Assembly (NCBI GenBank): GCA_026770025.1
Contig: JAMXDE010000044.1
Span: 496,001-560,000, forward strand
Reading direction: 5' to 3'
DNA length: 64,000 nucleotides
Source of the DNA: Craspedostauros australis
Taxonomy: Eukaryota > Bacillariophyta > Bacillariophyceae > Mastogloiales > Achnanthaceae
The stretch's first letter is position 1, and every line of letters begins with the position of its first letter. Both the position numbers and the translations under genes were made by a program. The notes under the pieces are model-generated. The model did no database searches and was not told the DNA's origin. It saw only the letters and a program-made list of their open reading frames with translations. Below, piece by piece: positions 21,910-32,888 of this stretch.

Positions 21910-23749
21910 CTAAGTCAGCCTCGATTCAAGCAAAGCCAAGATCTTCACATCATGGGTTGCCTTCTGCGCACACTCCAATGCCGTATTGCCAGATTGGTTC
22001 CGCACATGAACATCGATCTCTTCCAGCGTCATCAGATACTCGACCACCATTGCCAGACCATACTTGACCGCACGGTGAAGGACTGTGTCTCCATCATTGT
22101 TCATCATGTTCACATCCACCTTCACGTTGCTTGATTCAATCAGCAGCTTGATCTTCTCCAGGCAGTCGTTACGGTCGTTGGCGTTGCTTCCGACATCGCT
22201 TCCGGTACCAGTGTCGACGCAGCAGATGCAATGCAATGGAGTATCACCATCACTATTCTGAAGTGTTGCGTCTACTGAGTCATGTCCCACCAACTGCTGA
22301 AGGGTGGACATTTCACTCTCCTTGCTCATGCACGCAAGATGGAGAAGTGTGTTGCCAGCACGATTCTGGATGTTTGCAATTGGTTTGGCCTCTTCTATCA
22401 ATCGTTTGGTGATGACTGTATCTCCCACACGATTGTTGAGATGGGAGAGATCGCTGAGGTTGGTGGCGGCGATGAGTTGGTGTTGGATGAATTTGAACAG
22501 GTGGGCGAGTCTGGTGGTGTCATCCAACGGAACGAAAAGACCTCTGCGGAAGGCGAGGTGCGCAGGTGTGTCACCATCATGGTTCTGGATGTTGAAGCTG
22601 CCGTTGGTCTTGGACGCCTGGAGCAGGTATTCAATGGCGTCGCGTTCCTGACGCTTGCATGCAACATGGAGAGGCGTATTCCTGTGCCTGTTTTGAATCT
22701 TGAATATTTCATCGATACTCAACTTGCTGTTGCTGTTGTGTTCGTTGTTGGCATTGTTGGGTTGGTACTCTTCCAGCAACAGCTTCAAGCAAGGTAAGAA
22801 GTTACGGCTGCCGTAAAAGCAAAGGCGATGCAATGGTGTGTTGCTGTCATTGTTTTGGGTACACATGTGGTTGGCTGTGTCAATTTTGTCACAATGGACC
22901 AGATACGCAATCATATCCTGAACATCAACACAGATTGTGTAACAAGCCAGGTGGAGAAGTGTATCACCATTGTTGTTGCGAATGTTGAGACTGACATTGT
23001 CACTGATATCATCTGATTCCACCAGATATCGAAGGCAGCTGGTCCTCATATCCCGACATGCTGTATACAAAGGAGTGTCGCCTCTGTTGTTCTGCTTGTT
23101 GATGTTGGCAGCAGCATCAACTTGGGGACATTGCACCAAGTACTTCAGCACATCGATGTGTCCTTGTTCGCAGGCATGGTGGAGTAAGCTGTTGCCATCA
23201 GTATCATCCATGATGAAGTGGATTCGATCAGATTCCATCAAGTACTCAACAAGATCTCTCTTTCCGCTCCTGCAAGCTAAATGGAGCAATGTCTGCCCTT
23301 TGTTGTTTCGGGCGTTGACATCCACATCGCTTCGATCAGATTGCATGAAGTACTCAATGGTATCTCTGTCTCCACGCTTGGACGCAATGTGCATTGGCGT
23401 ATTGCCGTCCCTGTCTGGAATGTTGAAATCCACGTGAACGCGGTCGGATTCCATCAGGTACTTCACGATAGCCGTGCGCCCATTTTCACAAGCACGATGG
23501 ATTGCTGTCATTCCAAAGCGATCCTGGAGGTTGACATCCACCTTGATTCGATCAGACTCCACCAAGTACTTCACAATGGCCATGTTTCCATGATAGGAAG
23601 CACGATGGAGTGGTGTATCTCTAAGTTCGTGCACAACATCGCAAAGCGTGCCCTCCTTGCATGATTCGACCAAGGCCTGAACCAATGTCAAGCTGTTCCA
23701 ATCGCATGCTTTGTACAATCGCACAAGCCATCTGTCATTGGGGTCATCA
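21910..23749 (-). CDS. ankyrin-repeat protein, 15 repeats, 5' exon not found
   Basis: About 610 residues made almost wholly of ankyrin repeats, each with the TPLHxAC or T.LHLAC start and a helix ending VKYLVES or YLMES; I count about 15. The frame has no ATG near its start. It opens after an ACAG dinucleotide context at 23752-23750 and reads SDDPNDRWLVRLYKACDWN. The paralogue at 36.5 kb has the same layout (ACAG, then SDEAKKKWLLQLCRACDQN), so an upstream exon spliced to this point is likely in both. It ends MLALLESRLT-like at a normal stop. The two paralogues lie in opposite orientation. Ankyrin repeats bind proteins; no other domain, signal or membrane segment is visible, so the partner is unknown. 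Confidence 0.8.
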
Positions 23750-25544
23750 CTGTTTCCATTCCAGTTTCATTTTGATTGCATCGTAGAACAGAGAATGTGC
23801 CCCAGCGGATACATTCAGAGTTGCATGGAAGAGAGAGGAAGAGAGGGTGGATTGCGTCAACGTGAGTGAATGGCAAGTAGGAGCTGATGGTAGTGCCATG
23901 TGCGATCAGCCTGTGGGTCCACATGTATGAGTACGAATGCACACGGGTGCGATCAAGAGGCAGGGGAACAAATGAAAATACTGGTTCGCAGACAGGAAGG
24001 TAGACGTCAAGTCGTTCATGCAAGGGAGGTTACCACCATCTCCGCAGCCACACAGCTACCACGTTTCATGTGTTGGCACATGCACGCATCCACTTCGGTA
24101 GACGCCAGCACAAGGGCAAGTGCCAGTACAAGTAGTGCACTCACATGCGCCTGCGCATGCGCCTGCGCGAAAGCCAGTCGCTGTGTGGGTCGAAAGGTCG
24201 TGGGAAGGAGGGATCCATGCTGCGTCGACGGCGATCCATACTCGCAACGATCTGCTCTTTGTTGTTGAGTTGAGGCTTGGACAGGTGTGGCTGTGCGATG
24301 TACAAGTATGGGTATTGAGAAGGTAGAGTCCTCTCTCCTCGTATGCATGTATTGTACGGTTTTGTACGAACTATTGTATAATAGATGCTATGCCAGGATG
24401 AATGGTTTTGACTTGGTGACGGGTCCAAATAGAATCAATGTCAGTGGTTTGTGGTGTGCGGATCTGTTGATGTCGATGTCGATGTCGATGTCGATGTCGA
24501 TGTCGATGTCGATGTTGCAACTGTTTGTGTTGTGTTCTGCTGTGGACGTGCGTGTTTGCGATAGGTCTTTGTGTTGGTCATTTCAAGGGTTTGGATTCCG
24601 ATTTGTTCGCATACCTCTAGCTTGACTACGACTAGTGTGTTGTCAACGAAGGATGGTTCGCATTCCTTGTTCTCCACACGCATCACACCCATGTTCCGTC
24701 GTCTTTGGTGGTCCGACCAGTCATGGATACCCTTTTCTCAACATGTTCAGAGGCGAATTCATGAGTAGTAGTACGCACCCCACAAGGACACCAATGCGGC
24801 GGTGGCACTGCAGCGTGGCGAACCTGCGTTGATACGAGCTACGCTTGATACAGATGGACAGCCCCTCCATCATGGTTGCGACTGCCTCGTTGTACTCGTA
24901 CATCCGTGGGTCGTTTGTACTTGTCTGTTCCATACTTTCGCTCTTGCTCCAGGACCGCTCTCTGGCAACAGCACGGATGCGCCGTGCTTCGTCGGCCTGG
25001 CCCACCCGACCGATGATCGTTTCATTCATCACACCTGCAGGAGATGCGCTGACAGGAGACACACAGCCGAGGCATTGCCATCTCTCATCATGCATCGCAA
25101 CACCACTCAACCATCCAATCATACTTCTGCAGACCACCCGAGGCACCATAGCTTGTACACAGAGCGCTGTGATCGAGGAGACAGCGGGACGACTTGAGAT
25201 ATGTTGATGGAGATATAAGATACATATGACCATACATGTACGAGTAGCCATCCTGGGTATTGGAGTACATATGCCAGGCAGCTTTCTGATGCATTGGTGC
25301 ATTGATGAAATTTGTTTGTCATTTGTCCGATGCATTGCCAACCTTGTGATCGTTGTTGCGCTTGCTGTCACCACAATGGATGTATTGTTGATCGTGCATG
25401 CATACGCTCTTGCTTTGCATTCTCATTGTTCTTTCCATGTACGATCTCGATTAGTCACAGGGCGGCACGACGAGCCGTCGGCACTGTCATCACGATTGCC
25501 ATTGCTGTTGCTCCAGTGTCACTTCCATCATCGCATACTATGGA
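23750..25544. other. intergenic, with possible 5' exon and a hexamer repeat
   Basis: The first 150 bases are partly conserved with the upstream flank of the 36.5-kb ankyrin paralogue and may hold the missing first exon. A minus-strand frame of 217 codons at 24721-25374 has no recognised domain, and I do not call it a gene. Confidence 0.45.
24469..24515. repeat. GATGTC hexamer microsatellite
   Basis: About 7.5 copies of GATGTC in an unbroken run. It lies in intergenic sequence; the Ser/Met and Thr/Ser runs in open frames across it are by-products. Confidence 0.92.
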
Positions 25545-25548
25545 CTAG

Positions 25549-25564
25549 TGCCTCAAACAAACGG
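25549..25564 (+). repeat. left terminal inverted repeat of the piggyBac-like element
   Basis: Reads TGCCTCAAACAAACGG and is the exact complement of the right end. It is preceded by CTAG and followed 15 bases later by two TTGGCGATT words. Confidence 0.93.
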
Positions 25565-26062
25565 CTGTAGCCAACACCATTGGCGATTTTTGGCGATTTT
25601 TGGATCACGAAAAATGGTCTGTAGAATCTAGTACATTTTCTACGTAAGTCCCGAACAAAAACAGGCCAGAAACAGCATCAACCGCTGTCCAACTCTCCGC
25701 ACTCAGCTCGTATGGGCCATCCTGTACTCGTCTTGCCATTGTAGCATCATATAGCGTTTATATATACCATACTGAAGTTTGGTGGCTGTTTCTCTCTTTC
25801 TCGGTGAGCACTGGTGTGATCCGTCAAGCACCCTTGTCATTCACGAATGCGTTCAGGCATTCGAGACGTGTTTGGGCACCCCAGACACGTTTGGACTCGT
25901 CACACACATCATCTCCGCTTCCCCTCCTCACAATTTCGTTCACGATGAATTGCCAACACCTTGGCAAGCGACGACAGCACAGTCACATTAATCCATTCAT
26001 TCTCTCTTCAGATGCATGTGAAACATGTACAATTAGAGTGTATTTATGGATTCGTATGCGCT

Positions 26063-28678
26063 TCAGTCGCCGTTTGTGGCATGTGTGCGAAAGCACGTGC
26101 GGGCGTCACCTTGTTTGGAAACTTCGGGGCAGCACCACACGAGCGTCCCGGGTGCAGTTGATGGACAATGTTCGCAGATGAAGACAACCAGCTTGTTGCA
26201 GACGATACATCTTCCTCGAGCAGATCTCTGTCCTCGCCTCAAACGCCCTTTGCTGTCCTTGTACACATTTGGCAGCTGTTTCTGCGCTTTTGCAAGGCGA
26301 TGGTTGCCGATTTGGTATGGTGACTGCTGCTGTTGCTGTTTTGTTTGGCTTGTGTTGTTGGTACCGTTTTTACTGTTGCTGGTGTTGTTGGCAGTGGCGC
26401 TGTTGCTTGGCTCGTTGGATTCCATTGTCCCTCCCACCACGTTGTCACTGGTGTGCCCGTGTGCCAGAATGGATCTGGTTTCCAGACATCTTGGTGTGTC
26501 ATGCTCGTCATTGAAGATCATGTCCTCCGCGAGCATGTTGATAAAGGTTCGCAGGGTAAGCTGCTTGTGCCTGTGGCGAGAACCGAGATGATACGTGTAC
26601 GCCTTCATTGCATCCACGACAGTGAGGGCGAACAAAGTCGTAACCAGGCGAAAAAATCCGTCCTTTGTCACCCAGATCCTCTCGAGTCCCAACACATCTT
26701 GGCGAACATGATTGTGCGTGTCCACAGCATTGGACGCACCAAAATACTTACTGGCCACCTCAGGTCTTGGAACTTCCTTCGTTTGATGCCTGCGTTCGTC
26801 ATCGATCCATTTCGCGATGTAGGGTGTGGATGCCCCCAAATGACCTGATCCGGAGGAGAACACAAATGGAATCACGGACGTGCGCGAGTACTTGTATCCC
26901 ATGGCATATATTTCGGTTGTTGTATCACTGCAATTGACATCCCCATCATCGCGGTTGCGTTTCAATAGTAGCTGTGTTCCTGAGGGCCAATTGCTCATCT
27001 TTTCTTGGAGAAACGCGAGGGGGAAGCCAGCGGACGAAGTCTTGATGATGCCGATGAATCCTGAATTTGCCTTCACAGCGATCTCCGAGCACGTCTGCAC
27101 AGATGCGAACCATGAATCTCCCAAGAAGATGCTGTTGGGGAGGGCAAAGTCTGACGTGTCAATGTGGATGTTGTTTTGTCCCATGTTATGCGTTGCCAGA
27201 GCCATACGCAGAGAACAGGCAACAGTTGCTTTCCCGCAATCTCTCACGTGATCGGCCTGGTCCATCTCTTGCTTTCCGCGTTGAATCTCTAAATGGAGCA
27301 TGATACCCGTTTCACTATCGGCAACGGTTTTGAACTCCACCCCAAGCGGTTCCGGCTTGCGTGGAATGTGCGTCAGATGTGGAAGGTTTCCGGTGGGCGA
27401 CAGACGAGGCTTATACGCGGTCATGCTTTCGTCCATGACTTTAACCTGGCCTGGAATGATAGTGTTGCGGCGGCATTTGTTGAACAACTCCACCCCAGGT
27501 TGGATTTGCCACCATTTATCCTCATTTTGTCTGCCAGGGTCGGAGAACAAGTACGGGATAAAGTGTTTGCGAATGTGTTGGAAGCGATGGGAAGGCATGT
27601 GTGTGGTGACATTCCTTGCCTTGCAGAACCCTTCGCTCATCCTGTCACCCCAGAGCTTTGTGGTCGAATCCAGCTTCCCCACAAGCATGATTCCAAAGAA
27701 CACCCACAGTTCACGCTCAGACACAGGGTGATTGTTTCGCCTGCTTCCGACATCAATGGTGCCTGAGATGATACGCCTGTTGAGAGCATCGATTTGTTGC
27801 TTCCAATCTCCTGGCCATAGATGTTGCACCAGTCCCAGGAGGTTGATGCGGTCACGATTGGTGTCATCTTGCGAGCGTTTCTTGCTGAAGTCGAAACCTG
27901 CAACGCCAAACTTGGCTTGAGGCTCTTCATTGCGCTGTTGAATCGATTTGTCTTCAACCACTGTCCATGACACCGCATTCTTCTGCTTGCCGACTGTGAC
28001 CGTTGAATTCATCAATTGATTCTTCTCCTCCATGTGCAAGTATCCTGCAGACTCTTCTTCACGGAGCATGACATAGTCAAATTCTTCGCCAGTGAGCAAA
28101 TCGCCTGTGCTCGAGTCATACGTTGCTTGGGGGTTATCTGTTGCATCATTGGAGACATCCCTGTCTGCGCCATGGCTGGTTGATGCGCTGTTGGGAGTGG
28201 ATGAGACATTTGTACGGTGCGAATAAGATGTGTCACTGGACATGGATGTGTTGCGGCAGAGGTTGTGGTACCGCGACGTCTTGTAGTGTTTGTCTAGTTC
28301 AGCAGATCCCCTCCCAACGCTCTGCGCATGGATGAGCTCCTCAACACAACTGCTGTCCAATTCGACTCGCGTCTTGTCAAGCAGAGTCAGCTTGGTCCCT
28401 GCATGTTCACACACTGCGTTGATGGAACGCCAGTGCACAACCCAGTGATTCTTGGGGAGAGACTTGAGGACGACACCATAAAGGACGCTTCGGACCTTGC
28501 CCTTGCTGTTTCCAGAGGTCACAAGAGGTCCACAGGGACTCGATACGTGGCTTCCAGGGCGGATCTTCATGGTGCGATGTTCAGTGGAGAGTAGATAGAG
28601 AGGAGGGCGATGTCGGTTGGGGCAGAGAAAAGCTGGTGCTGCACCTGTTGTTGCTGTTGCATCTGTTGCTGTTGCCAT
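26063..28678 (-). CDS. piggyBac-type transposase (DDE_Tnp_1_7)
   Basis: An 871-residue protein in one uninterrupted frame. The region about 270-720 matches the piggyBac transposase fold. ELWVFFGIMLVGKLDSTTKL is the N-terminal helical part. VKVMDESMTAYKPR supplies the first catalytic Asp, FLGDSWFASVQTC the second, and SNAVDTHNHVRQDV corresponds to the GVDxxD box with the third. The C-terminus ends in a Cys/His cluster (CIVCNKLVVFICEHC, then WCCPEV, then CFRTH) like the zinc-binding tail that reads the transposon ends in piggyBac proteins. A Gln-rich run lies before it. The N-terminal 250 residues are Ser/Thr-rich and not recognised. The start at 28678 is the first ATG of the frame. It lies on the strand opposite its nearest gene neighbours. 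Confidence 0.92.
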   Translation of the reverse strand: MATATDATATTGAAPAFLCPNRHRPPLYLLSTEHRTMKIRPGSHVSSPCGPLVTSGNSKGKVRSVLYGVVLKSLPKNHWVVHWRSINAVCEHAGTKLTLLDKTRVELDSSCVEELIHAQSVGRGSAELDKHYKTSRYHNLCRNTSMSSDTSYSHRTNVSSTPNSASTSHGADRDVSNDATDNPQATYDSSTGDLLTGEEFDYVMLREEESAGYLHMEEKNQLMNSTVTVGKQKNAVSWTVVEDKSIQQRNEEPQAKFGVAGFDFSKKRSQDDTNRDRINLLGLVQHLWPGDWKQQIDALNRRIISGTIDVGSRRNNHPVSERELWVFFGIMLVGKLDSTTKLWGDRMSEGFCKARNVTTHMPSHRFQHIRKHFIPYLFSDPGRQNEDKWWQIQPGVELFNKCRRNTIIPGQVKVMDESMTAYKPRLSPTGNLPHLTHIPRKPEPLGVEFKTVADSETGIMLHLEIQRGKQEMDQADHVRDCGKATVACSLRMALATHNMGQNNIHIDTSDFALPNSIFLGDSWFASVQTCSEIAVKANSGFIGIIKTSSAGFPLAFLQEKMSNWPSGTQLLLKRNRDDGDVNCSDTTTEIYAMGYKYSRTSVIPFVFSSGSGHLGASTPYIAKWIDDERRHQTKEVPRPEVASKYFGASNAVDTHNHVRQDVLGLERIWVTKDGFFRLVTTLFALTVVDAMKAYTYHLGSRHRHKQLTLRTFINMLAEDMIFNDEHDTPRCLETRSILAHGHTSDNVVGGTMESNEPSNSATANNTSNSKNGTNNTSQTKQQQQQSPYQIGNHRLAKAQKQLPNVYKDSKGRLRRGQRSARGRCIVCNKLVVFICEHCPSTAPGTLVWCCPEVSKQGDARTCFRTHATNGD

Positions 28679-29287
28679 GGTCGCAGGCGTGTTGCTACGT
28701 CCTCCTCATGACGTCATGATGACGCGAATAACGGAAATTGATTTTCAGACATGCTTCCGAGAGTGGATCCGAGTGGTCAAAAAGCACTCCGATTGTCATG
28801 GGAGCACTAAACGCGAGCATACCAACACACCATTGCAATACAACAATGTATAGATCATATAGTTGTGACCGCCTCGGAGAGGGTATTCTAAAATGATATC
28901 TATTGTACAGATTGAGCCAAAGAAGGCTCAGCGCGGAGACTTCAAAGATGGAGGGTCGAATTTCTCGAAAAAAGAGGCCAGATCCTACCGGACCCCTGTA
29001 GAATCCTACTTGTAGCCAATTGTAGCCAATGAAAACCCGGTCCGTCCTTCGTCCGAAGGCAAAACCACACCAAGGGGGTCAACAAACACAAAAAGATCGA
29101 CGAGATAGTGGTAACAACATTATAATGTTATCACTTTCCTGGATAGCCCTGGCTCTTAAGTTTACGTAGATGTGAAGCGATGTTGGATTGAGTGTCTATA
29201 AAACGAAGGCGGAGTTTGGGAAAAACTGATCCAAAATCTGTAGCCAACTGTAGCCAATAATCGCCAATAATCGCCAATTTTTGGGGT
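28679..29287. other. transposon 5' flank (promoter side of transposase)
   Basis: About 600 bases between the transposase ATG and the right terminal repeat. It holds several GTAGCCAA words (near 29014, 29024, 29240 and 29250) and an A/T-rich ACATTATAATGTTA palindrome near 29116-29130. They are probably part of the transposon ends or its promoter; no second gene is seen. Confidence 0.55.
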
Positions 29288-29303
29288 CCGTTTGTTTGAG
29301 GCA
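29288..29303 (-). repeat. right terminal inverted repeat of the piggyBac-like element
   Basis: Complement of TGCCTCAAACAAACGG, followed by CTAG at 29304-29307. Confidence 0.93.
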
Positions 29304-29307
29304 CTAG

Positions 29308-30283
29308 GTCGCACCCTCCCTTTGAACAGCACCCATCATCATTTGTCCAGCACAACGAGGTGGGAAATACGACTACACCACCGATCACGGATCCGCCTTG
29401 ATGATTCTGCCTCCCATCACTCTCTGCCTCCCCAGTGTTCGGTTCTCGTTGTCTCGCTCGGGTGCTGAATGTCTGAAAATGATGGGGGGCCGATGTATCA
29501 TCAAACGGGAAGTCGAGAGAGGTCTTATCACAACGATCACCTGATCCACCAGACGCACTGCCTCATTGCCTCTTCTGATGCCGGAGCGGTGATGGCACAT
29601 TCATCCGTCTCTCTTGCGCTGTTGCTTCCATGACATTGGCTGCACTCTTGCCTGCATTGTGTCTTGTGCCAGATTGTTCTTCGTGTAGTTGCACGTTGCA
29701 CTCTTGCAAACACACAACAATCGTGTAGTCGTTGTTTTTCGTGGTCAATTTTCGTGTTCAGTTGTCGCGCACGTTTCTCCGGGATGAATTTTGTTGGCCA
29801 ATTCAGTACTGAAGTAGGCGCAATATTCACCGGAGGCAATCGGAAAGGTTCGCCGCGACAAACTGGTTGGGCGCGATTGGAAACTACGACCACAATCTGT
29901 TTCAACTACACCAAATAGCGACGTGCATTGTTCTTCAGCTGACACCAATTGTTCCGCATCACAACAAGTTCCCGGCACCAAACAGAAAATGCAATCTATT
30001 CGAGGTTGAAGCCTATCATGTCTGCACCAGACTGATCTCGTGAAAGACAAAGGAAACCACAACACAGACTCCACAGGCTGGGATGTGTTCGATTGAGTTG
30101 CATCGCGCTGCATCGTGACGCATTGTAGTTCTTCACGTCGCGCTGTGTGCAATTCTGTCCACATCCGAGCTTTTCATCCATCGCAGCCTCCCAGCCTCAC
30201 AAAATCAACAACTCGACAACAGCAACAACTCAACTCAACTCAACGATAACAACAACCAACCAATCACCAAAAATAGCATCATC
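29308..30283. other. intergenic, upstream of RING gene
   Basis: Nearly 1 kb. Short frames only. The last 70 bases are an A/C-rich leader with repeated ACTCA and ACAACA words running into the ATG at 30284. Confidence 0.5.
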
Positions 30284-30982
30284 ATGGGTCTTCTGAAACG
30301 ACTGTCGCGACGCAACGTCTTCAAGAATGGCAGCAACCACACATCATCGTCATCCCCTTCGCCATCATTGCTGGTCTCCCCCACACCTGCCCTCATGTCA
30401 CGAAGCATGCACAGGCAGAAGAAGCGCCACTCAGACGGCTACATCCCGGAGACAGTGATGACCCCCATCCGTCACACTGTCAAAGGCTCGCGAGACGCCA
30501 TGCCACGCAGAGCGTCGAGCCATCACACGTGTTCATCGTGCGTCTGTGACACCCCGCGCAAGGATCCCGTCGTGCCACTCACACCGCGCACTCCCGCACG
30601 GCGCGCAGATGATACGGACGACGTGGACAGCTCCGGTCTCGTGCACCTGCGGCTGCGCGGAATCCCCGACGGCTGCAAGGGATGCTCCATCTGCTTCGAG
30701 CTGTTCGAAGTGCGTGACACGGTGACGTACCTTCCATGCGGACACATGTATCATTCATCATGTCTGCTGTACGAGCTGAAACGTCATGGATGCTGTCCGA
30801 CCTGCGAGACCGAGCTCCCCAGCAACGTCACGGAAGAAACGGAGATGGAGGACAGATGGAATGCCAGCATCGCAGCCGCCACCGAAGGAAGTCCATCCTC
30901 CACGCCCTCGGTGGTCAACATCGAATCACAACCACCCATCCTTCCCGATCTCGATGTGAGTACCTCCAGTTTCTCGGATTGA
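30284..30982 (+). CDS. RING-H2 finger protein, probable E3 ubiquitin ligase
   Basis: 232 residues. The N-terminal 120 are basic and Ser/Pro-rich with no membrane segment. A RING-H2 finger lies at 134-174: Cys134 and Cys137 (CSIC), Cys152 (LPCGH), His154, His157, Cys160 (HSSC), then Cys171 and Cys174 (CPTC), which is the C3H2C3 spacing. A Trp is absent at the usual place before the last Cys pair. Family knowledge says such fingers bind an E2 enzyme and transfer ubiquitin; the substrate cannot be told. An acidic Ser/Thr tail ends the protein. The start is the first ATG, after a 5' leader rich in CAACAACTCAACTC words. Confidence 0.87.
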   Translation: MGLLKRLSRRNVFKNGSNHTSSSSPSPSLLVSPTPALMSRSMHRQKKRHSDGYIPETVMTPIRHTVKGSRDAMPRRASSHHTCSSCVCDTPRKDPVVPLTPRTPARRADDTDDVDSSGLVHLRLRGIPDGCKGCSICFELFEVRDTVTYLPCGHMYHSSCLLYELKRHGCCPTCETELPSNVTEETEMEDRWNASIAAATEGSPSSTPSVVNIESQPPILPDLDVSTSSFSD

Positions 30983-32117
30983 TGGATGCGAGATGACGCT
31001 TTATCATGCACCTCGAACACACGCATCAAGGAGAGGGGATAGAGAGCGTGGTATTTCGTGTCATGCCATGGAAAAAACATCGCGCCGCACGCCCAACATC
31101 GCCTCTCATCGAAGGCCGTGGCGGAGGAGCAATCCACGGAGCCAATCCACGGAGCCAATACGATGAAACGGAAACACAGAGGATGCGGCGGAAAGCAGCA
31201 GAACCAACAACACCACACCAATTCGCATGGCGACGAACTCGATCAGACCCGCTCCAGAACCAGAAAGGTGTAGATCGTCAGAGGCACATCGCAGCAGCCA
31301 CCTGTCCAGACACACTCCGGGGAATGGCTTGTCCGTCGCTCGACACACGGGTCGAATAGAGGCTGGGATCTTGTCGGAAACAGCAAAACTGGGCCCACGC
31401 ATGGAGTGAATGGCACAGCGCCAAAGACAAAGAGAGCCTGCGAATGAAAGGGTCAAAGGCGTACGGACGCTCTGCGCCCTCTCTCTCTCGCACACACATT
31501 GGACAAGAGACGCAACGTGGCATCTCACGAACATCATCTCCCATGCAAGTGCATCCTTGGGACATGCACAATACTTGTATAGTACACCTACTTTGCATAA
31601 AGCTACTAAGGCAAGGCCGCTTACTATTCTCGTACTCGCGCACGACATCTTCACCAAACCAGGACAAACAGAACATTCACGTCATCCAACAAGTCGAGAT
31701 ACTCCAAAGTAGAAAATGGCGCGTGTGACGTGATCCCCGATCTGGTCCCTTCACATCTTCTTCATTGTTTCCGTTCGTTTCTGACGTCAACCACAAGAAA
31801 GGCATCTGTTCTTGGGTCGAGTTCTGTGCCTCCATTAGTTCTTTGCACGGCAAAACGCGCAACGAACATCCAACAACGAAAGGATACCACCGATGCAACG
31901 CACATGGACACATCATCCACAAACGCATCATTGCGATCTCCACATTCGGACCAACAGCCATGGCTACCAACGCACCACAATCAGAATCACAATCATTACG
32001 ACATCACACTTGCTGCTTCGTCCGTCACGCCAGGAGTATTGAGCGTACATGTTGACAATGATACCCATGATGGCTACCATGCCAACATGGGCATCGAGAG
32101 ATCCAAAGAACTCCACC
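30983..32117. other. intergenic, no gene recognised
   Basis: About 1.1 kb between the RING gene and the secreted YL-motif gene. Overlapping frames on both strands without domains. Confidence 0.5.
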
Positions 32118-32888
32118 ATGACATCAATAATGATGATCCTCATCGCAGCAATGACATGCAGCGGCACGTCAGCACTCAGCACATCCAACTCGTACCTCGC
32201 CTCTCTCAAGCAACAACCTGCCAACGGTGAGGCCGAGCATCACGTCTCCTTTGCCACATATCGGTCGACAGCCGAGTACCTCAACGCTCTTTCGTCGCCA
32301 GATGCCTCGGATTGTGCAAGCATCGCAATGGATTCATCCCAGTCAACATCATGGAGTGAAGTGACATCTACGCAAGAATCACCACCCGCGGCAGCGATGA
32401 TGCCACCCCATGCATCGGCATCAGAATCAACATCAATGCTCGATGACGGTGCCGAACACCAGGATGCGCCAGATGAGTGGTACGGCAAGTCCAACCCCAT
32501 GGCCGGCTGGGAAGGATACCAACATCCTCGGTGGGGTGGCTACCTGAATAACCTGGGAACTAAAGACTCAGATAATCAACAGCAACAACAACAGCAGCAG
32601 CAGCAGAACAGTGGAAATCCGGCCGAAACGGGAAGAGGAACTCCAAAGAGTCAGAGCGCATGGACACGGAACAAAGACCGATCGAACCAGCGGCCGTCTC
32701 AACCGCGGCCGAACACACCGCAATGGTCTCCTGCTGCGACAAATACGCAACCAGACTCTCAAGCCGACCTACTGAACTCAACGGATGACGATGTCGCGAA
32801 TCCAGTGTTCCGACAGGGCAAACGATCTGACTACGGCAACGACGCGAGATGGGGAGCTGATGTATATCTGGATTCAATCGGACAGTGA
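32118..32888 (+). CDS. secreted acidic protein with short YL..L motifs
   Basis: 256 residues from ATG at 32118. That start gives a clean signal peptide (MTSIMMILIAAMTCSGTSAL); an earlier ATG at 32049 would bury it. The mature part is polar, acidic and low in Cys. It carries four spaced short motifs: SYLASL (25-30), EYLNAL (53-58), GYLNNL (141-146) and VYLDSI (249-254, at the very end). A run of about 10 Gln (154-163) is coded by CAG/CAA triplets. Trp-rich words (WYGKSNPMAGWEGY, PRWGGY, ARWGAD) precede the last two motifs. I do not know a named family. Repeated YLxxL words beside W or R suggest a short binding module, which is inference. It probably enters the ER; later fate is unknown. Confidence 0.66.
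   Translation: MTSIMMILIAAMTCSGTSALSTSNSYLASLKQQPANGEAEHHVSFATYRSTAEYLNALSSPDASDCASIAMDSSQSTSWSEVTSTQESPPAAAMMPPHASASESTSMLDDGAEHQDAPDEWYGKSNPMAGWEGYQHPRWGGYLNNLGTKDSDNQQQQQQQQQQNSGNPAETGRGTPKSQSAWTRNKDRSNQRPSQPRPNTPQWSPAATNTQPDSQADLLNSTDDDVANPVFRQGKRSDYGNDARWGADVYLDSIGQ
32578..32609 (+). repeat. CAG/CAA microsatellite coding poly-Gln
   Basis: A run of CAACAG, CAACAA and CAG triplets in frame within the YL-motif gene, coding about ten Gln in a row. Confidence 0.9.

Larger units (their letters stand above)
25549..29303 (-). mobile_element. complete piggyBac-like DNA transposon, 3.76 kb
   Basis: The ends carry perfect 16-base terminal inverted repeats, TGCCTCAAACAAACGG at 25549-25564 and its complement at 29288-29303. 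Just inside each end lie repeated TTGGCGATT words (25580-25603; complement 29254-29277). CTAG flanks both sides (25545-25548 and 29304-29307). Between them is one long transposase gene of the piggyBac class. Known piggyBac elements duplicate TTAA, so the CTAG flank is unusual. Because CTAG is a palindrome, the sequence alone cannot tell a duplicated target from an extension of the inverted repeat. Coding and ends both look whole, so the element could be autonomous and fairly recent. Confidence 0.9.

Noticed and set aside
24441-24692. Minus-strand frame coding a Thr/Ser run
   Set aside because: The run is the GATGTC microsatellite translated; there is no other support.
24721-25374. 217-codon minus-strand frame beside the piggyBac-like element
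   Set aside because: No domain, uneven composition and no splice or leader context. It could be an exon but cannot be supported.
29008-29030. Third copy of the GTAGCCAA words as a separate nested miniature element
   Set aside because: They lie inside the piggyBac-like ends and have no terminal repeats of their own.
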